DNA of 64,000 nt from Arthrobacter sp. Hiyo8 (lineage in GTDB: Bacteria > Actinomycetota > Actinomycetes > Actinomycetales > Micrococcaceae): NCBI GenBank assembly GCA_001549895.1, contig AP014719.1, positions 4,526,001-4,590,000 of the forward strand. The letters run 5' to 3'. Positions 41,641 to 51,376 of the stretch are shown piece by piece. The notes below the pieces were generated by a model. That model had not been told where the DNA came from and searched no databases. It saw only the letters and a program-made list of their open reading frames with translations. The position numbers and the translations under genes were made by a program. Within the stretch, counting starts at the first letter, position 1; each line of letters opens with the position of its first letter.

Positions 41641-41991
41641 ATGCCTTGGTGGTCCTGGATCCTTTTATGGCTCGCGCTGATCGCGGTGTCGCTGCTTTGC
41701 TACGTCCTGTTGGGCGTCCGGCTTTTCCGGAAGTTCATGGCCACGGTGCGTGAATTGAGTGCCGCAGGGGAGCGGCTGGGGCACCGCACGCACCTTCCCG
41801 AACGCCCCGACGACGACGGCGAGTCTCCAGTGAAAGTGTTCGGTGCGGCCGTTTTTGCCTCACCGGAACAGATGCGTCATGATTACGTGACGGCCAAGGC
41901 CTCCCGCCAGGAAGTGCGTCGCCAGAAGCGCGTTAAGCGCAAAGCGGAACGGGGCCAACCCCAGTCTCTGCACGACATCGATTTCAGTTAG
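41641..41991 (+). CDS. Small membrane protein, conserved next to pafC and tatA
   Basis: 116 residues: one N-terminal transmembrane helix (WILLWLALIAVSLLCYVLLG), then a soluble charged tail with a Lys/Arg-rich segment (KASRQEVRRQKRVKRKAERG) and the end LHDIDFS. Unrecognised function. It lies 20 bases after pafBC and 32 bases before tatA on the same strand, so it is probably cotranscribed with both. Confidence 0.8.
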   Translation: MPWWSWILLWLALIAVSLLCYVLLGVRLFRKFMATVRELSAAGERLGHRTHLPERPDDDGESPVKVFGAAVFASPEQMRHDYVTAKASRQEVRRQKRVKRKAERGQPQSLHDIDFS

Positions 41992-42023
41992 ACGTAGGAT
42001 GTATTCCAACGAAAGGACTTCCC

Positions 42024-42290
42024 GTGGGACGACTATTTGATGGCCCTTGGCCAATTGTCATTATCATCATCGTGGCCCTGCTGCTCTTCGCGGCACCCAA
42101 GCTGCCTGCCATGGCCCGCAGCCTCGGCCAATCGATGCGCATCATCAGATCCGAAGTCAAGGAAATGAAGAACGACGGCAAGCCGGCGGCCAAGGACGAC
42201 ACGGACCCCGTTGAAGGCAAAGTGGTCAACCACCCCGAAGCGAACAAGAGCGGCAACGACACCGACGTTCCGCCTGCAAGCCGTAGCTAA
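42024..42290 (+). CDS. tatA: Twin-arginine translocase subunit TatA
   Basis: Intact 88 residues: a short N-terminus, membrane helix (WPIVIIIIVALLLFAAPKLP), hinge and amphipathic helix (AMARSLGQSMRIIRSEVKEM), then an acidic tail. It forms the protein-conducting assembly for folded exported proteins. GTG 42024 follows AAAGGA. tatC starts 6 bases after its stop. Confidence 0.93.
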   Translation: MGRLFDGPWPIVIIIIVALLLFAAPKLPAMARSLGQSMRIIRSEVKEMKNDGKPAAKDDTDPVEGKVVNHPEANKSGNDTDVPPASRS

Positions 42291-42296
42291 GCAGTA

Positions 42297-43132
42297 GTGG
42301 CAACGAAGACGGCCGCAAAGCCAACCCCGAAGGGCGGATGGCGCTCCTAGACCACCTGAGGGAGCTTAAGAACCGGCTGATCAAGTCTGCCATCGGCATT
42401 CTCCTAGGCGCCGTGGCAGGGTGGTTCCTCTATGAGCCGGTAGTCAACAGCCTGTCGGATCCATTGGTCAAGATCGCGCAGGAGACCAAACGCACCGCGG
42501 TCCTGAACTTCGCTAGCGTGGCCGATCCCTTCGACTTCAAGCTCCGCATTGCTATCCAGATCGGCCTGGTACTCTCAAGCCCTATCTGGATCTACCAGGT
42601 CTGGGCATTCATCACTCCCGGCCTGACCAAGAAGGAACGCCGGTACACGCTCGGGTACATGGCCGCCGCTGTGCCATTGTTCCTGGTTGGCGTGTACGTC
42701 GCCTGGCTGGTGATTCCGAACGTCGTGCGGGCACTGCTGCAGTTCACTCCACAAAACGGTGCCAACAACATCGACGCTTCCCAGTACTTGACGTTCGCTA
42801 CGCACATGCTTCTTTTCCTGGGTATCGCCTTCCTGGTACCGGTGGTGCTGGTGGGCGTCAACATGGCGGGCGTCTTGAGCGGCAGGACCATCCTCAAGGC
42901 CTGGCGCATCACGGTCTTTCTCGTGTTTGTCCTGGCAGCGGTTGCCGCGCCCGGTGCGGACGCGCTGTCAATGTTCATGCTTGCCGGCCCGCTCCTGGTG
43001 CTGTTCTTCGCCGCGATTGGTCTCTGCATGCTGAACGACAAACGTCGCGCCCGCCAGCAGTCGAAGATTGCCGCCGAGACGGAAGCCACGGCCGACCTCG
43101 CCACACCCGCCTCCGATCTGGAGAACCTGTAG
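42297..43132 (+). CDS. tatC: Twin-arginine translocase subunit TatC (one frame break)
   Basis: Six-helix membrane receptor for twin-arginine signal peptides. The start VATKTAAKPTPKG is in frame 1; a lost base near 42334 shifts it into RMALLDHLRELKNRLIKSAI. Further blocks are DPFDFKLRIAIQIGLVLSSP, IYQVWAFITPGLTKKERRY and LTFATHMLLFLGIAFLVPVV. Restored length is 278 residues. Taking the first ATG (42338) as start would lose the N-terminal 14 residues. Confidence 0.94.
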
Positions 43133-43156
43133 TCCCACGGCCACTAGGCTTGAAGC

Positions 43157-46042
43157 ATGTCCTCCAATTCAGGGGCCCTTTCGCCCTCAGAAGCCTTTCA
43201 AGCAGCAGCGCAACGGAGTGCCGAGTCGAAAACTTATCTTGGCACCTTTGCCCAGTCGCTGGAGTTCGAGCTTGACCCTTTCCAGCGTGACGCGTGCCGT
43301 TCGCTCCAGGAAGGCAAGGGAGTACTCGTGGCGGCGCCCACGGGGGCCGGGAAGACAATCGTCGGCGAGTTCGCCATCTACTTGGCCCTCGAACGCGGCT
43401 CAAGGCGTTCTACACGACGCCGATCAAAGCGCTGAGCAACCAGAAGTTCTCCGAGCTATCGGCGAAGTACGGTGCCTCAAGCGTGGGACTGCTGACCGGC
43501 GACACCACCATCAACGGCGAGGCTCCGATCGTGGTGATGACCACTGAAGTCCTGAGGAACATGCTGTATGCCGATTCGGACACCTTGGGGGACCTTGGCT
43601 ACGTCGTTATGGATGAGGTGCACTACCTGGCAGACCGCTTCCGCGGCGCAGTCTGGGAAGAAGTGATCATCCACCTGCCCAGCGAAGTGCAAGTGGTTTC
43701 CTTGAGCGCCACGGTGTCCAACGCGGAAGAGTTCGGCGCGTGGCTGGACACGGTGCGTGGACACACCGACGTGATTGTCTCCGAACACCGTCCCGTCCCC
43801 TTGTGGCAGCACGTCATGGTGGGCGTGAAATCGTTGATCTCTTCGCGGGGGATACCACCTTTGACGAGATCGCTCCGGAGGCAGCAGACGGCGAAGGATC
43901 CGTGCCGGAGCCAGTCCGGGAGCCCGACAGGAACCCCCGCAAAGGGAATTCGAGGTCAACCCGGAGTTGCTTTCCATGGCACGGGCGGAAAGCCAGATGA
44001 ACTTCCGCGGCCGCTTTGGCCATGGCGGACGCAGCCGCCGGCGGCAGGACGCCAGCGTGACAACACAGCCAGTGAGCAGCGCAGCCCGGTGCGCAAGGCC
44101 AGCCGGCCCAGATCATTGCGAGCCTGGACCGTCAAGGACTGCTTCCGGCCATTACCTTCATCTTCTCCCGCGCCGGTTGCGACGGAGCTGTTGCGCAGTG
44201 TGCCGCGGCCGGGCTGTGGCTCACGACCGAGCGCGAACAGCAGATCATTGCGTCCCGGGTGGACGAGGCGAGCCGGGAGATTCCCGCCGACGACCTCGAT
44301 GTCCTGGGCTTTTGGAGTTGGCGCGACGGGCTGCTCCGCGGGCTCGCGGCGCACCACGCCGGTTTGCTGCCGACCTTCAAGGAAGTCGTCGAGAAACTCT
44401 TCGCCGATGGCCTGGTCAAAGCCGTTTTCGCCACGGAGACCCTCGCCCTGGGCGTCAACATGCCCGCACGCTGTGTCGTCCTGGAGAAGCTCGACAAGTT
44501 CAACGGCGAAGCCCACGTCAACATCACCGCGGGGGAGTACACCCAGTTGACCGGCCGGGCGGGACGGCGCGGAATCGACGTCGAAGGCCACGCAGTGGTG
44601 CTTTGGCAACCGGGTACGGATCCTGCTGCCGTCGCCGGCCTCGCTTCGCGGCGCACCTATCCGCTCAACTCAAGCTTCCGCCCTACCTACAACATGAGCA
44701 TCAACCTGATTGCCCAGTTCGGGCGGCCCGGGCACGGCAGATCCTCGAATCGTCGTTCGCCCAGTTCCAGGCGGACCGTTCAGTCGTCGGGCTGGCCCGG
44801 CAGGTGCGAAGCCGTGAAGAGTCCCTGGCCGGCTATGCCGAATCCATGAAGTGCCACCTCGGCGATTTCACCGAGTACGCCAAGCTCAGGCGGGATCTCA
44901 GCGAGGCAGAACAATTCGCCTCGAGGAGCACCTCGCGGGCCGCAAGTCGCTGACCGTTGACTCCCTGAGCCGGCTCATGCCCGGCGACATCGTCAAGGTT
45001 CCGGGCGGACGCACGCCGGGTTACGCCGTCGTGCTCAATGCCGATCCGAACTCGCGCGAACCTCGGCCCGCGGTCCTGACGGAAGACAACCAGCTTCACA
45101 GGATCGGTGCCCACGAAGTCGAAGGCCGGTCGATCCCGTGTCCTGGATCCGGATTCCCAAGGCGTTCAACGCCAAGCTGCCCAAATCCCGCCGTGATCTG
45201 GCATCCGCCATGCGGAATGCCGTGCGGGAGGGGCGTCCGCCGGCCCGCGGCACGAACCGGAGCGAGGACTTCGGGCGCGCCCGCTACATGCCGGACCAGG
45301 AAAAGAAGATCGCAGACCTTCGCCGGGCACTGCGAGCCCATCCGTGCCACGGCTGCAGCGAGCGTGAGGACCATGCCCGTTGGGCCGAACGCTGGTGGAA
45401 ACTGCGGCATGAAACCGATGGGCTCATCCGGCAGATCCAGGGCCGTACCAATACGATCGCGAAGACATTTGACCGGGTCTGCGATGTCCTCGCCGTTTAC
45501 GGTTACCTCCAGACGTCCGACGCCGCCATGTCACCATCAGCGCGGACGGCCAGCGCCTGCGCCGCATCTACGGCGAAAAAGACCTACTGATCTCCCAATC
45601 CATCCGCCAAGGGCCATCAAGGACCTCGATGGCGCCGAACTGGCTGCGCTGGCCAGCACGATGGTCTACCAAGCCAAGCGCGACGATCGCGGCCTGCGAC
45701 CCAAAATGCCGTCCGTATCCCTCGAAACGTCCGTGGACATCGTGGTCCGGGAGTGGTCTGCGTTGGAGGACGTCGAGGACAAGAACAGGCTCCCGCTCAC
45801 CGCCGAACCGGAGCTGGGACTTGTCTGGCCCATCTTCAAGTGGGCGAAGGGCCGCCATCTCCAGGAGGTCCTCAGCGGCACCGACCTCGCCGCAGGCGAC
45901 TTTGTGCGCTGGGCGAAGCAGGTCATCGACCTGCTGGACCAGATGGCGAAGATTCCAGGCTCGAACGGCGCCAAACCAAGATGTGCCGCGAAGCGATCGA
46001 TCTGGTCCGCGCGGCGTCGTCGCCTACTCCAACGTCTCCTGA
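43157..46042 (+). CDS. helY: DEAD/DEAH-box RNA helicase, HelY/Ski2-like (many frame breaks)
   Basis: Large Ski2-type helicase, about 965 residues. Motif I is VLVAAPTGAGKTIVGEFAIY, motif Ia TTPIKALSNQKF, motif II VVMDEVHYLADRFRGAVWEE, motif III VVSLSATVSNAEEF, and motif VI ITAGEYTQLTGRAGRRGIDV. The C-terminal third has the DSHCT-type region (VSLETSVDIVVREWSALEDV, WPIFKWAKGRHLQEVLSGTD) and ends GVVAYSNVS. Breaks occur near 43400, 43830, 43940, 44115, 44735, 44915, 45130, 45525, 45600 and 45970, and probably more in the low-complexity stretch 43850-44110. It likely works in RNA processing or decay. Close to tatC (25 bases) and the amidohydrolase. Confidence 0.88.
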
Positions 46043-46074
46043 CACACCACAGATTCCCAGCAAGGAGCATATCC

Positions 46075-47750
46075 ATGACTCATCCAGGCGTGCCCGCCGA
46101 AACCCGGCCCCGCAAGGTCACGATGTACCGGAACGGCTCCGTCTACACAGCCGCTGATCCCTTCGCGACGGCAATGCTGGTTGACGGTGACACTGTTGCC
46201 TGGGTTGGCTCTGAGCAGGCTGCAACATCGATTGCCGACTCATCGATGGAGGTGATCGATCTCCGGGGAGCCTTGCTGGCGCCCGGTTTCGTAGACTCCC
46301 ACATGCACCTCACGGAGACCGGAATTGCTTCCGATTCCCTCCACCTGGCCGGGGTCCGCTCGGCGCGGGAGCTGCTCGACGCCGTCGCCCTGGCCGCCAA
46401 GGCACTCGGTACCAGCGGCGTCGTGCTTGGCCACGGTTGGGACGAGTCGGTGTGGCGCGAAAAGACGCTGCCCACGCCCGAGGAGCTCGACCGCGCCGCA
46501 GGCGGGCGCAAGGTGTACCTGGCGCGCGTAGATGCGCACTCGGCTCTTGCCTCATCCGCCTTGGCATCCGCGGCCGGGCTGGACGGCCTCGATGGCTACG
46601 ACGGTTCGGCGCACGTCCTGAGGGCCGCCCACGCCGCGGCCCGGCTGGTCGCCAGGCAGTTCCCCGACTCCGAGCGCCGCCGATACCAGGAACTGGCCCT
46701 GCGCGAGGCTGCGGCCCACGGCTATGTCGCCTTGGCCGAGATGGCGGCCCGCACATTTGCAGCGTCGACGACCTTCGGATGTCTGCGTCGTGGAACTCTG
46801 CGTCGTGGAAGGAGGGCAGCGCGGGCGTGCCCGGGATCCTTCCCTATTGGGGCGAACTCGCCACATCGGCCGAGCACGCCTCTGCCATCCTGGAAGGCTT
46901 GGGCGTGCCCGTCCTTGGCCTGGCGGGGGACTTGAACATCGACGGTTCCATCGGTTCGAGAACGGCTGCCCTCAGCGCAGACTACGCCGACGCTCCAGGC
47001 CACCGTGGAAGCCTCTACGTCTCCGTCGACGAAGCCGCCGGCCACATTGCGGCCTGTTCAGCGCTCGGTATCCAGGCAGGCTTCCACGTCATTGGCGACG
47101 CAGGACTGAAGACGGCGCTGGACGCTTTTGACGTTGCCGCATCGGAGGTGGGGGAGCAGCGGGTCCGTGCCGCCGCGCACCGTCTTGAGCATGTGGAAAT
47201 GGCCGATGCCGGCGATCTCGCCCGGCTTGCGAAATATTCGATCACAGTGAGCGCACAGCCCGCCTTCGATGCCACCTGGGGCGGGGCGGGAAAACTGTAC
47301 GAGCAGCGCCTGGGGGCGCGAAGCGTGGCCATGAACCCCTTCGCTTCGTATTACTCCACTGGCGTGCCGGTGTGCTTCGGAAGCGATAGCCCGGTCACCC
47401 CGTTGCGCCCATGGTCCAGCGTCAGGGCATGCTTGGAACACAGCAATCCGGATCAGCGCATTTCGGCGCGGGCAGCGTTCCTCGGACACACCCGGGCCGG
47501 TTGGCGGGCCGGCAAAGAGCGCAATCCGCTGATGGGACAGTTGGTTCCCGGGGCACCTGCGAGTTTTGCGGTGTGGGAAGTCGAAGAGCTGATGGTGCAG
47601 GTGGCCGACGACCGCGTCCAGTCCTGGTCTACCGATCCACGTGCACGGACGCCCCTCCTCCCCGCGCTGGACAGCGGTAGCGATCCCGCTTGCCTGCAGA
47701 CCGTACGCGAAGGCCAGGAGATCTTCGCGAGCGAAATTTTGCGGTCATAG
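46075..47750 (+). CDS. Amidohydrolase family protein, YtcJ-like (one frame break)
   Basis: Metal-dependent hydrolase of the amidohydrolase-3 group. Seen: LLAPGFVDSHMHLTETG (HxH metal motif), VLGHGWDESVWREKTLPTPE, FHVIGDAGLKTALDAFDVAA (His), AAHRLEHVEMADAGDLARLA (His) and CFGSDSPVTPLRPWSSVRAC (catalytic Asp). One base is missing near 46752; corrected length is 558 residues. ATG 46075 lies 33 bases after the helicase stop. Substrate unknown; family members act on amides and cyclic ureides. Confidence 0.87.
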
Positions 47751-48187
47751 TTGCAGATAGCTTTGCCGGTCCTGGGGCCCCTGACCTGCATGTATAGATA
47801 AAGCCCCAGCTCAGGCGGCGCTTGACAGGATTTGTGAAGTCCGTAGCATTTAGGGTCAACAGGCTTCCACAGGAAATACCTGGTTGTCTGGCCGCGGTGG
47901 GGTCCGCTGCCAAAAACAGTCAACGGACCCGTTTTCCAAGACCGTGGCACTCGTAGTGGGCAGGTCCACTGCGCCGCAGAAAACGGTTCGGCCTCGAGTT
48001 CAACACGCGTGCCGGCACTGGACCTGCGCTAGTGGGCCTGCCCGCGGCCAAGTGAGACCCATGTGGCGGACGCCACAGGTGTCCCCAGGTACGTCAAGTT
48101 GTCGTTCTATAATGGAGAGTTGCGCCTGAATGCCAGCCACGCTGCTGCTCCGGCCCACTGACCGCTCCATCAAGGAAAGGCCTCTTC
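47751..48187. other. 437-bp intergenic region without a supported gene
   Basis: No open frame here looks coding, and no tRNA or strong hairpin was found. The only clear element is a promoter-like TATAAT at 48108-48113, about 75 bases upstream of the mannosyltransferase start. The base composition is less GC-rich than flanking genes near 47760-47960. Confidence 0.5.
48108..48113 (+). promoter_or_regulatory. Consensus -10 box upstream of polyprenol-phosphate mannosyltransferase
   Basis: Exact TATAAT. A convincing -35 hexamer at 17-18 bases is not present, as is common in actinobacterial promoters. Confidence 0.45.
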
Positions 48188-48929
48188 TTGCGTGTCCTGA
48201 CGATCATCCCCACGTACAACGAGCTGGAATCGCTACCCAAGACCCTCGGACGGCTGCGCGCGGCTGTGCCCGCCTCAGACGTCCTGGTTGTCGACGACAA
48301 CAGCCCTGACGGCACGGACAGCTAGCCGACAGCATCGCCGCCGAGGACGGCCAGGTCCATGTCCTGCACCGCAAGGGCAAGGAAGGCCTCGGAGCCGCGT
48401 ATATCGCCGGATTCAAATGGGGCATGGCCGCCGGCTACGACGTCCTTGTCGAGATGGACGCCGATGGTTCGCACCAGCCCGAGCAGCTGCCGTTGCTGCT
48501 TGACGCGATCAACGACGGCGCCGACCTTGCGATGGGCTCACGCTGGGTTCCCGGTGGCGGCACGGTGAACTGGCCGTTCTACCGTCAAGCGATTTCACGC
48601 ACGGGGAGCACCTACGCCCGGCTCATGCTTGGCTTGAAGATCAAGGACATCACCGGCGGCTACCGCGCGTTCCGGCGCAGCACGCTAGAGGCGCTCAAGC
48701 TGGACCAGGTCGAATCGGTTGGCTACGGTTTCCAGGTGGATCTGGCGTGGCGGGTCGCCAAGCTCGGCCTGAAGATCGTCGAATGCCCCATCACATTTGT
48801 TGAGCGCGAGCTTGGTGCCTCCAAGATGAGCGGCAATATAGTTGTTGAGGCCATGATCAACGTCACCAAGTGGGGCTCGCCTCCCGGTGGGCCGCGCTGA
48901 CCCGGAAGAAGACCCCGGTCTCAAAGTAG
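48188..48929 (+). CDS. Polyprenol monophosphomannose synthase, GT2 (two frame breaks)
   Basis: Transfers mannose from GDP-mannose to polyprenyl phosphate, giving the donor for lipoglycan and protein mannosylation. GT-A fold blocks: VLTIIPTYNELESLPKTLGR, VLVVDDNSPDGTG, HRKGKEGLGAAYIAGFKWGM, VLVEMDADGSHQPEQLPLLL (DxD metal site), ITGGYRAFRRSTLEALKLDQ and KMSGNIVVEAMINVTKWGL. Breaks are near 48316 and 48874; corrected length is 247 residues, ending LTRKKTPVSK at 48929. The uncorrected frame stops early at 48900. Start TTG 48188 with AAGG upstream. No second membrane acyltransferase domain is present, unlike mycobacterial Ppm1. Confidence 0.9.
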
Positions 48930-48940
48930 GCTTAACAGAC

Positions 48941-48982
48941 AAGGCCGGTTCCGCACTCTCTGAAGAGTGCGGAACCGGCCTT
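48941..48982. terminator. Terminator between mannosyltransferase and YegP-like gene
   Basis: A perfect 19-bp stem (AAGGCCGGTTCCGCACTCT at 48941-48959, complement 48964-48982) has a 4-base loop, and the right arm runs into TTTT. Convergent genes flank it, so it can serve both. Confidence 0.88.
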
Positions 48983-49029
48983 TTCCGCAGTCCGGCGCTA
49001 TTTGACCAGGTTCGGCCACCGCTTGGACG

Positions 49030-49338
49030 TCAGTGCTTTGATGCCGCGCTTGCGAGCGATGGAGGTTCGGCCCAGCCAACTCCGGCCCCGGGCGGCCTCG
49101 CTTCTGGAAGGGCTGGCGCCGAGATTCCGGATGCCGGTCCGGGTGCTGCCGGCTGGCCCGGGCACAGGTCCGTGATCAGTCCCATTCCCGCGCATGCCCG
49201 CACTTCGCGGATTCCCACCACTGCGGCGCGTTTTGTCTCAAAATCCTTCGAGACCGCCATGACGGTCCCGTCCGCCGCCTTGAGCCGGAACCTGTAGCGT
49301 TCCCGGGCATCGACAAATAGTTCAAACTTTCCTGCCAC
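49030..49338 (-). CDS. YegP-like DUF1508 protein, copy 1
   Basis: Small protein with one DUF1508 repeat: MAGKFELFVDARERYRFRLK, then ADGTVMAVSKDFETKRAAVV, then an ACAGMGLITDLCP end block. The first 60 residues are reliable. Beyond that the tail is Pro/Ala-rich and its frame is doubtful. A shift near 49095 would instead give a basic tail (GRTSIARKRGIKALTSKRWP) ending at 48998. Function unknown. A paralogue lies at 63607-63813. Confidence 0.7.
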   Translation of the reverse strand: MAGKFELFVDARERYRFRLKAADGTVMAVSKDFETKRAAVVGIREVRACAGMGLITDLCPGQPAAPGPASGISAPALPEARPPGAGVGWAEPPSLASAASKH

Positions 49339-49559
49339 GCTGACCTCCCCAATAGAGACATATCGTCCTTCTAACGACCGTACCCGGCGGTCACCTTAAA
49401 GCAAAGCACCCTTAGCGTTTAGCCCCTTGCGCCGCACGGATCCGGGATTCCGCAGGGATGTGGTTGCCGGATGGGGCGTCGACGTGTAGTTTGGCGATGC
49501 AAAGTAAGCTTAGTAATACCCGCCACCGCCGGGTCCGCGGTTCAGCAGGAGGTACACCA

Positions 49560-49817
49560 GTGGGTATCGGATCATCCATCTTCCTTATTGCGATAGGCGC
49601 CATTCTGGCCTTCGCGATCCCCGGAGATGTCGTGTCATTCATCGACCTCCATATGGTCGGCTACATCCTCATGGTCGTCGGCGTCATCGGCTTGATCGTT
49701 TCCCTCTTCGTGTTCGGCCCGCGCCGGAACCGTCGAATCAGCGAAAGCCGCGCCACAGTAGACCCCGTCACGGGGGACCGCATCGTGACCAGGGACACCC
49801 GCGACGGCGGAATCTAG
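49560..49817 (+). CDS. Small two-helix membrane protein, DUF6458-like
   Basis: 85 residues. GTG 49560 is chosen over 49458 because GGAGG sits 7 bases upstream and the earlier part looks non-coding. Two membrane helices (SIFLIAIGAILAFAIPGDVV and HMVGYILMVVGVIGLIVSLF) are followed by a charged cytoplasmic tail (RATVDPVTGDRIVTRDTRDG). It matches a common actinobacterial family of unknown role. A terminator follows directly. Confidence 0.8.
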   Translation: MGIGSSIFLIAIGAILAFAIPGDVVSFIDLHMVGYILMVVGVIGLIVSLFVFGPRRNRRISESRATVDPVTGDRIVTRDTRDGGI

Positions 49818-49831
49818 CAACAATAGGAACG

Positions 49832-49863
49832 AAGGGGAGGGTCGGCGTGCCGGCCCTCCCCTT
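49832..49863 (+). terminator. Intrinsic terminator after the DUF6458-like gene
   Basis: A 15-bp stem (AAGGGGAGGGTCGGC at 49832-49846 with 49849-49863, one G-T pair) has a 2-base loop and runs into TTTT. Confidence 0.85.
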
Positions 49864-49926
49864 TTCCATGTGCCCGGACGGCGATCAAACCCATTGTTGC
49901 CGCGTCCTCAGACCAAGCGCCGGTTC

Positions 49927-51183
49927 CTAACCGCCGTTTCCCTTGCCGTTGCCCTTGTGGCGCCCCGGCGGCACCGGTGCTACAGGAGCCGGAGCAACCG
50001 GCGTCGATATCTCAACGCTCGGTGAAGGCGTCGGCGTGGGGGTGCTGGGCGTTGGCGTTGCCGAGACGGACGGGTCCGGTGCGGCGGGCGCAGGCGGCTG
50101 GAAGGCACTCACACCAACAATCACCAGTGCGGTGGTAAGAAATGCCGCACCGACGGCCCACGCCTTTCGGCGCGCTCGGATTACGGGCTTCCCCGCCCGG
50201 CCATTGCCGCGGGCTGCACCCCATCTGGGCGGTGGCCTTCGCTGTGCGGGGCGGGCGATCGGGCATGCGGGGAAGGCTCTGCGTGGCTCCATTCGGGGCA
50301 ACGGGCGTTGGCGCGGGAACGCCGGAACTGAAGGCATCCCGCAGTGCTTGCTCAACCTCCAGTGCGCCGGCCGGGCGGAGGGCTCAGCCGATGTCATGGC
50401 GGTGAGGAGGTCAACCCACCGCGTCCCGAGGGCCTCGGGCACACGGGGCGGCCGGTGGAGCCGCGCAACGGCCGACTCCACGCTGGTTCCCGGGTACTCG
50501 AGCTTTCCGGTCAGGCATTCGAGGAGGAGAAGGCCGAGGGAGTAGATATCGCTGGCCGGTCCGAGGGCAGAGCCGGTGGCCTGTTCCGGACTCAAGTACG
50601 CGGCGGTTCCCACCATGGTGCCCGTTGCCGTCAGGCGCGTTCCCTCGATGATGCGGGCGATTCCGAAGTCGGTGAGCTTGGGCCGGATGGGTGACCCTAC
50701 CGGGGCTTCAGGCAGGAGGACATTCGCAGGTTTGATATCGCGGTGGATGATCCCGCGCCCATGGACGTATTCCAGGGCCGATGCCAGATCCGCTCCTATG
50801 TGGGCTACGTCTTGGGTCGTCAGCGGCCGGTCCCGCAATCTGGAATACAGATCCGGACCATGAATCAGTTCCATAGTGAGGAATGTCCGGGCATGCTCCG
50901 GGTCCCGATGGTCGGTACCGGCATCGAAGAGAGTCACGAGTGACGGATGGTTGAATGTCGCCAGGAGCCGCATCTCGTTTTCATGCCGGGCAAGCTCGTC
51001 CGGCCCTCCGAGCTGGGGAGCAAAGAGCTTTAGCGCCACGTCGCGGCCTAGCCTCTCGTCCTGTGCCCGGTACACCGACGCAGTCGCGCCGCGGCCGATC
51101 AGGGTTCCCAGCCTGTACCGACCCGCAATAAGAGCATCGCTGTCTCCAGTGATAGGGCCATCCGGCACGGGTTTACCTCGCAT
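49927..51183 (-). CDS. Transmembrane Ser/Thr protein kinase (about three compensating base losses)
   Basis: PknB-type Hanks kinase: glycine loop LIGRGATASVYRAQDERLGR, DVALKLF (Lys), catalytic loop GRGIIHRDIKPANVLLPEAP, PKLTDFGIARIIEGT (DFG) and MVGTAAYLSPEQATG (activation segment end). The membrane helix is AVGAAFLTTALVIVGVSAF. The outer part is only a Pro/Thr/Ser-rich tail ending GKGNGKGNGG, with no PASTA repeats. Between about 50370 and 50215 the plain translation is scrambled; other frames give ALEVEQALRDAFSSGVPAPT and NGATQSLPRMPDRPPRTAKA, so about three losses cancel out there. Length is about 419 residues. Followed by 193 bp with no gene before kdgK. Confidence 0.88.
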   Translation of the reverse strand: MRGKPVPDGPITGDSDALIAGRYRLGTLIGRGATASVYRAQDERLGRDVALKLFAPQLGGPDELARHENEMRLLATFNHPSLVTLFDAGTDHRDPEHARTFLTMELIHGPDLYSRLRDRPLTTQDVAHIGADLASALEYVHGRGIIHRDIKPANVLLPEAPVGSPIRPKLTDFGIARIIEGTRLTATGTMVGTAAYLSPEQATGSALGPASDIYSLGLLLLECLTGKLEYPGTSVESAVARLHRPPRVPEALGTRWVDLLTAMTSAEPSARPAHWRLSKHCGMPSVPAFPRQRPLPRMEPRRAFPACPIARPAQRRPPPRWGAARGNGRAGKPVIRARRKAWAVGAAFLTTALVIVGVSAFQPPAPAAPDPSVSATPTPSTPTPTPSPSVEISTPVAPAPVAPVPPGRHKGNGKGNGG

Positions 51184-51376
51184 TCTTCGAACCGACGGAG
51201 CCCGTACAGTCTAGGCCCCTTTGCCGGGGACATGGACATTCGTCCCCCGTGGGGTAATCGTCCCGAATGGAGGGAAGGTTACGGTTCGGCGCGGCGGGCC
51301 AGATCGAGCTTCCCATCGCTTCAAGCTTGGTGCTGCCGCGTAGGCCCCTGCCGCGTAGGCCCTACAAAGAAGGTGC

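Noticed and set aside
47751..48187. Small RNA or hidden gene in the intergenic gap
   Set aside because: Apart from a TATAAT box there is no stable hairpin ending in T's and no conserved-looking frame, so nothing can be supported.
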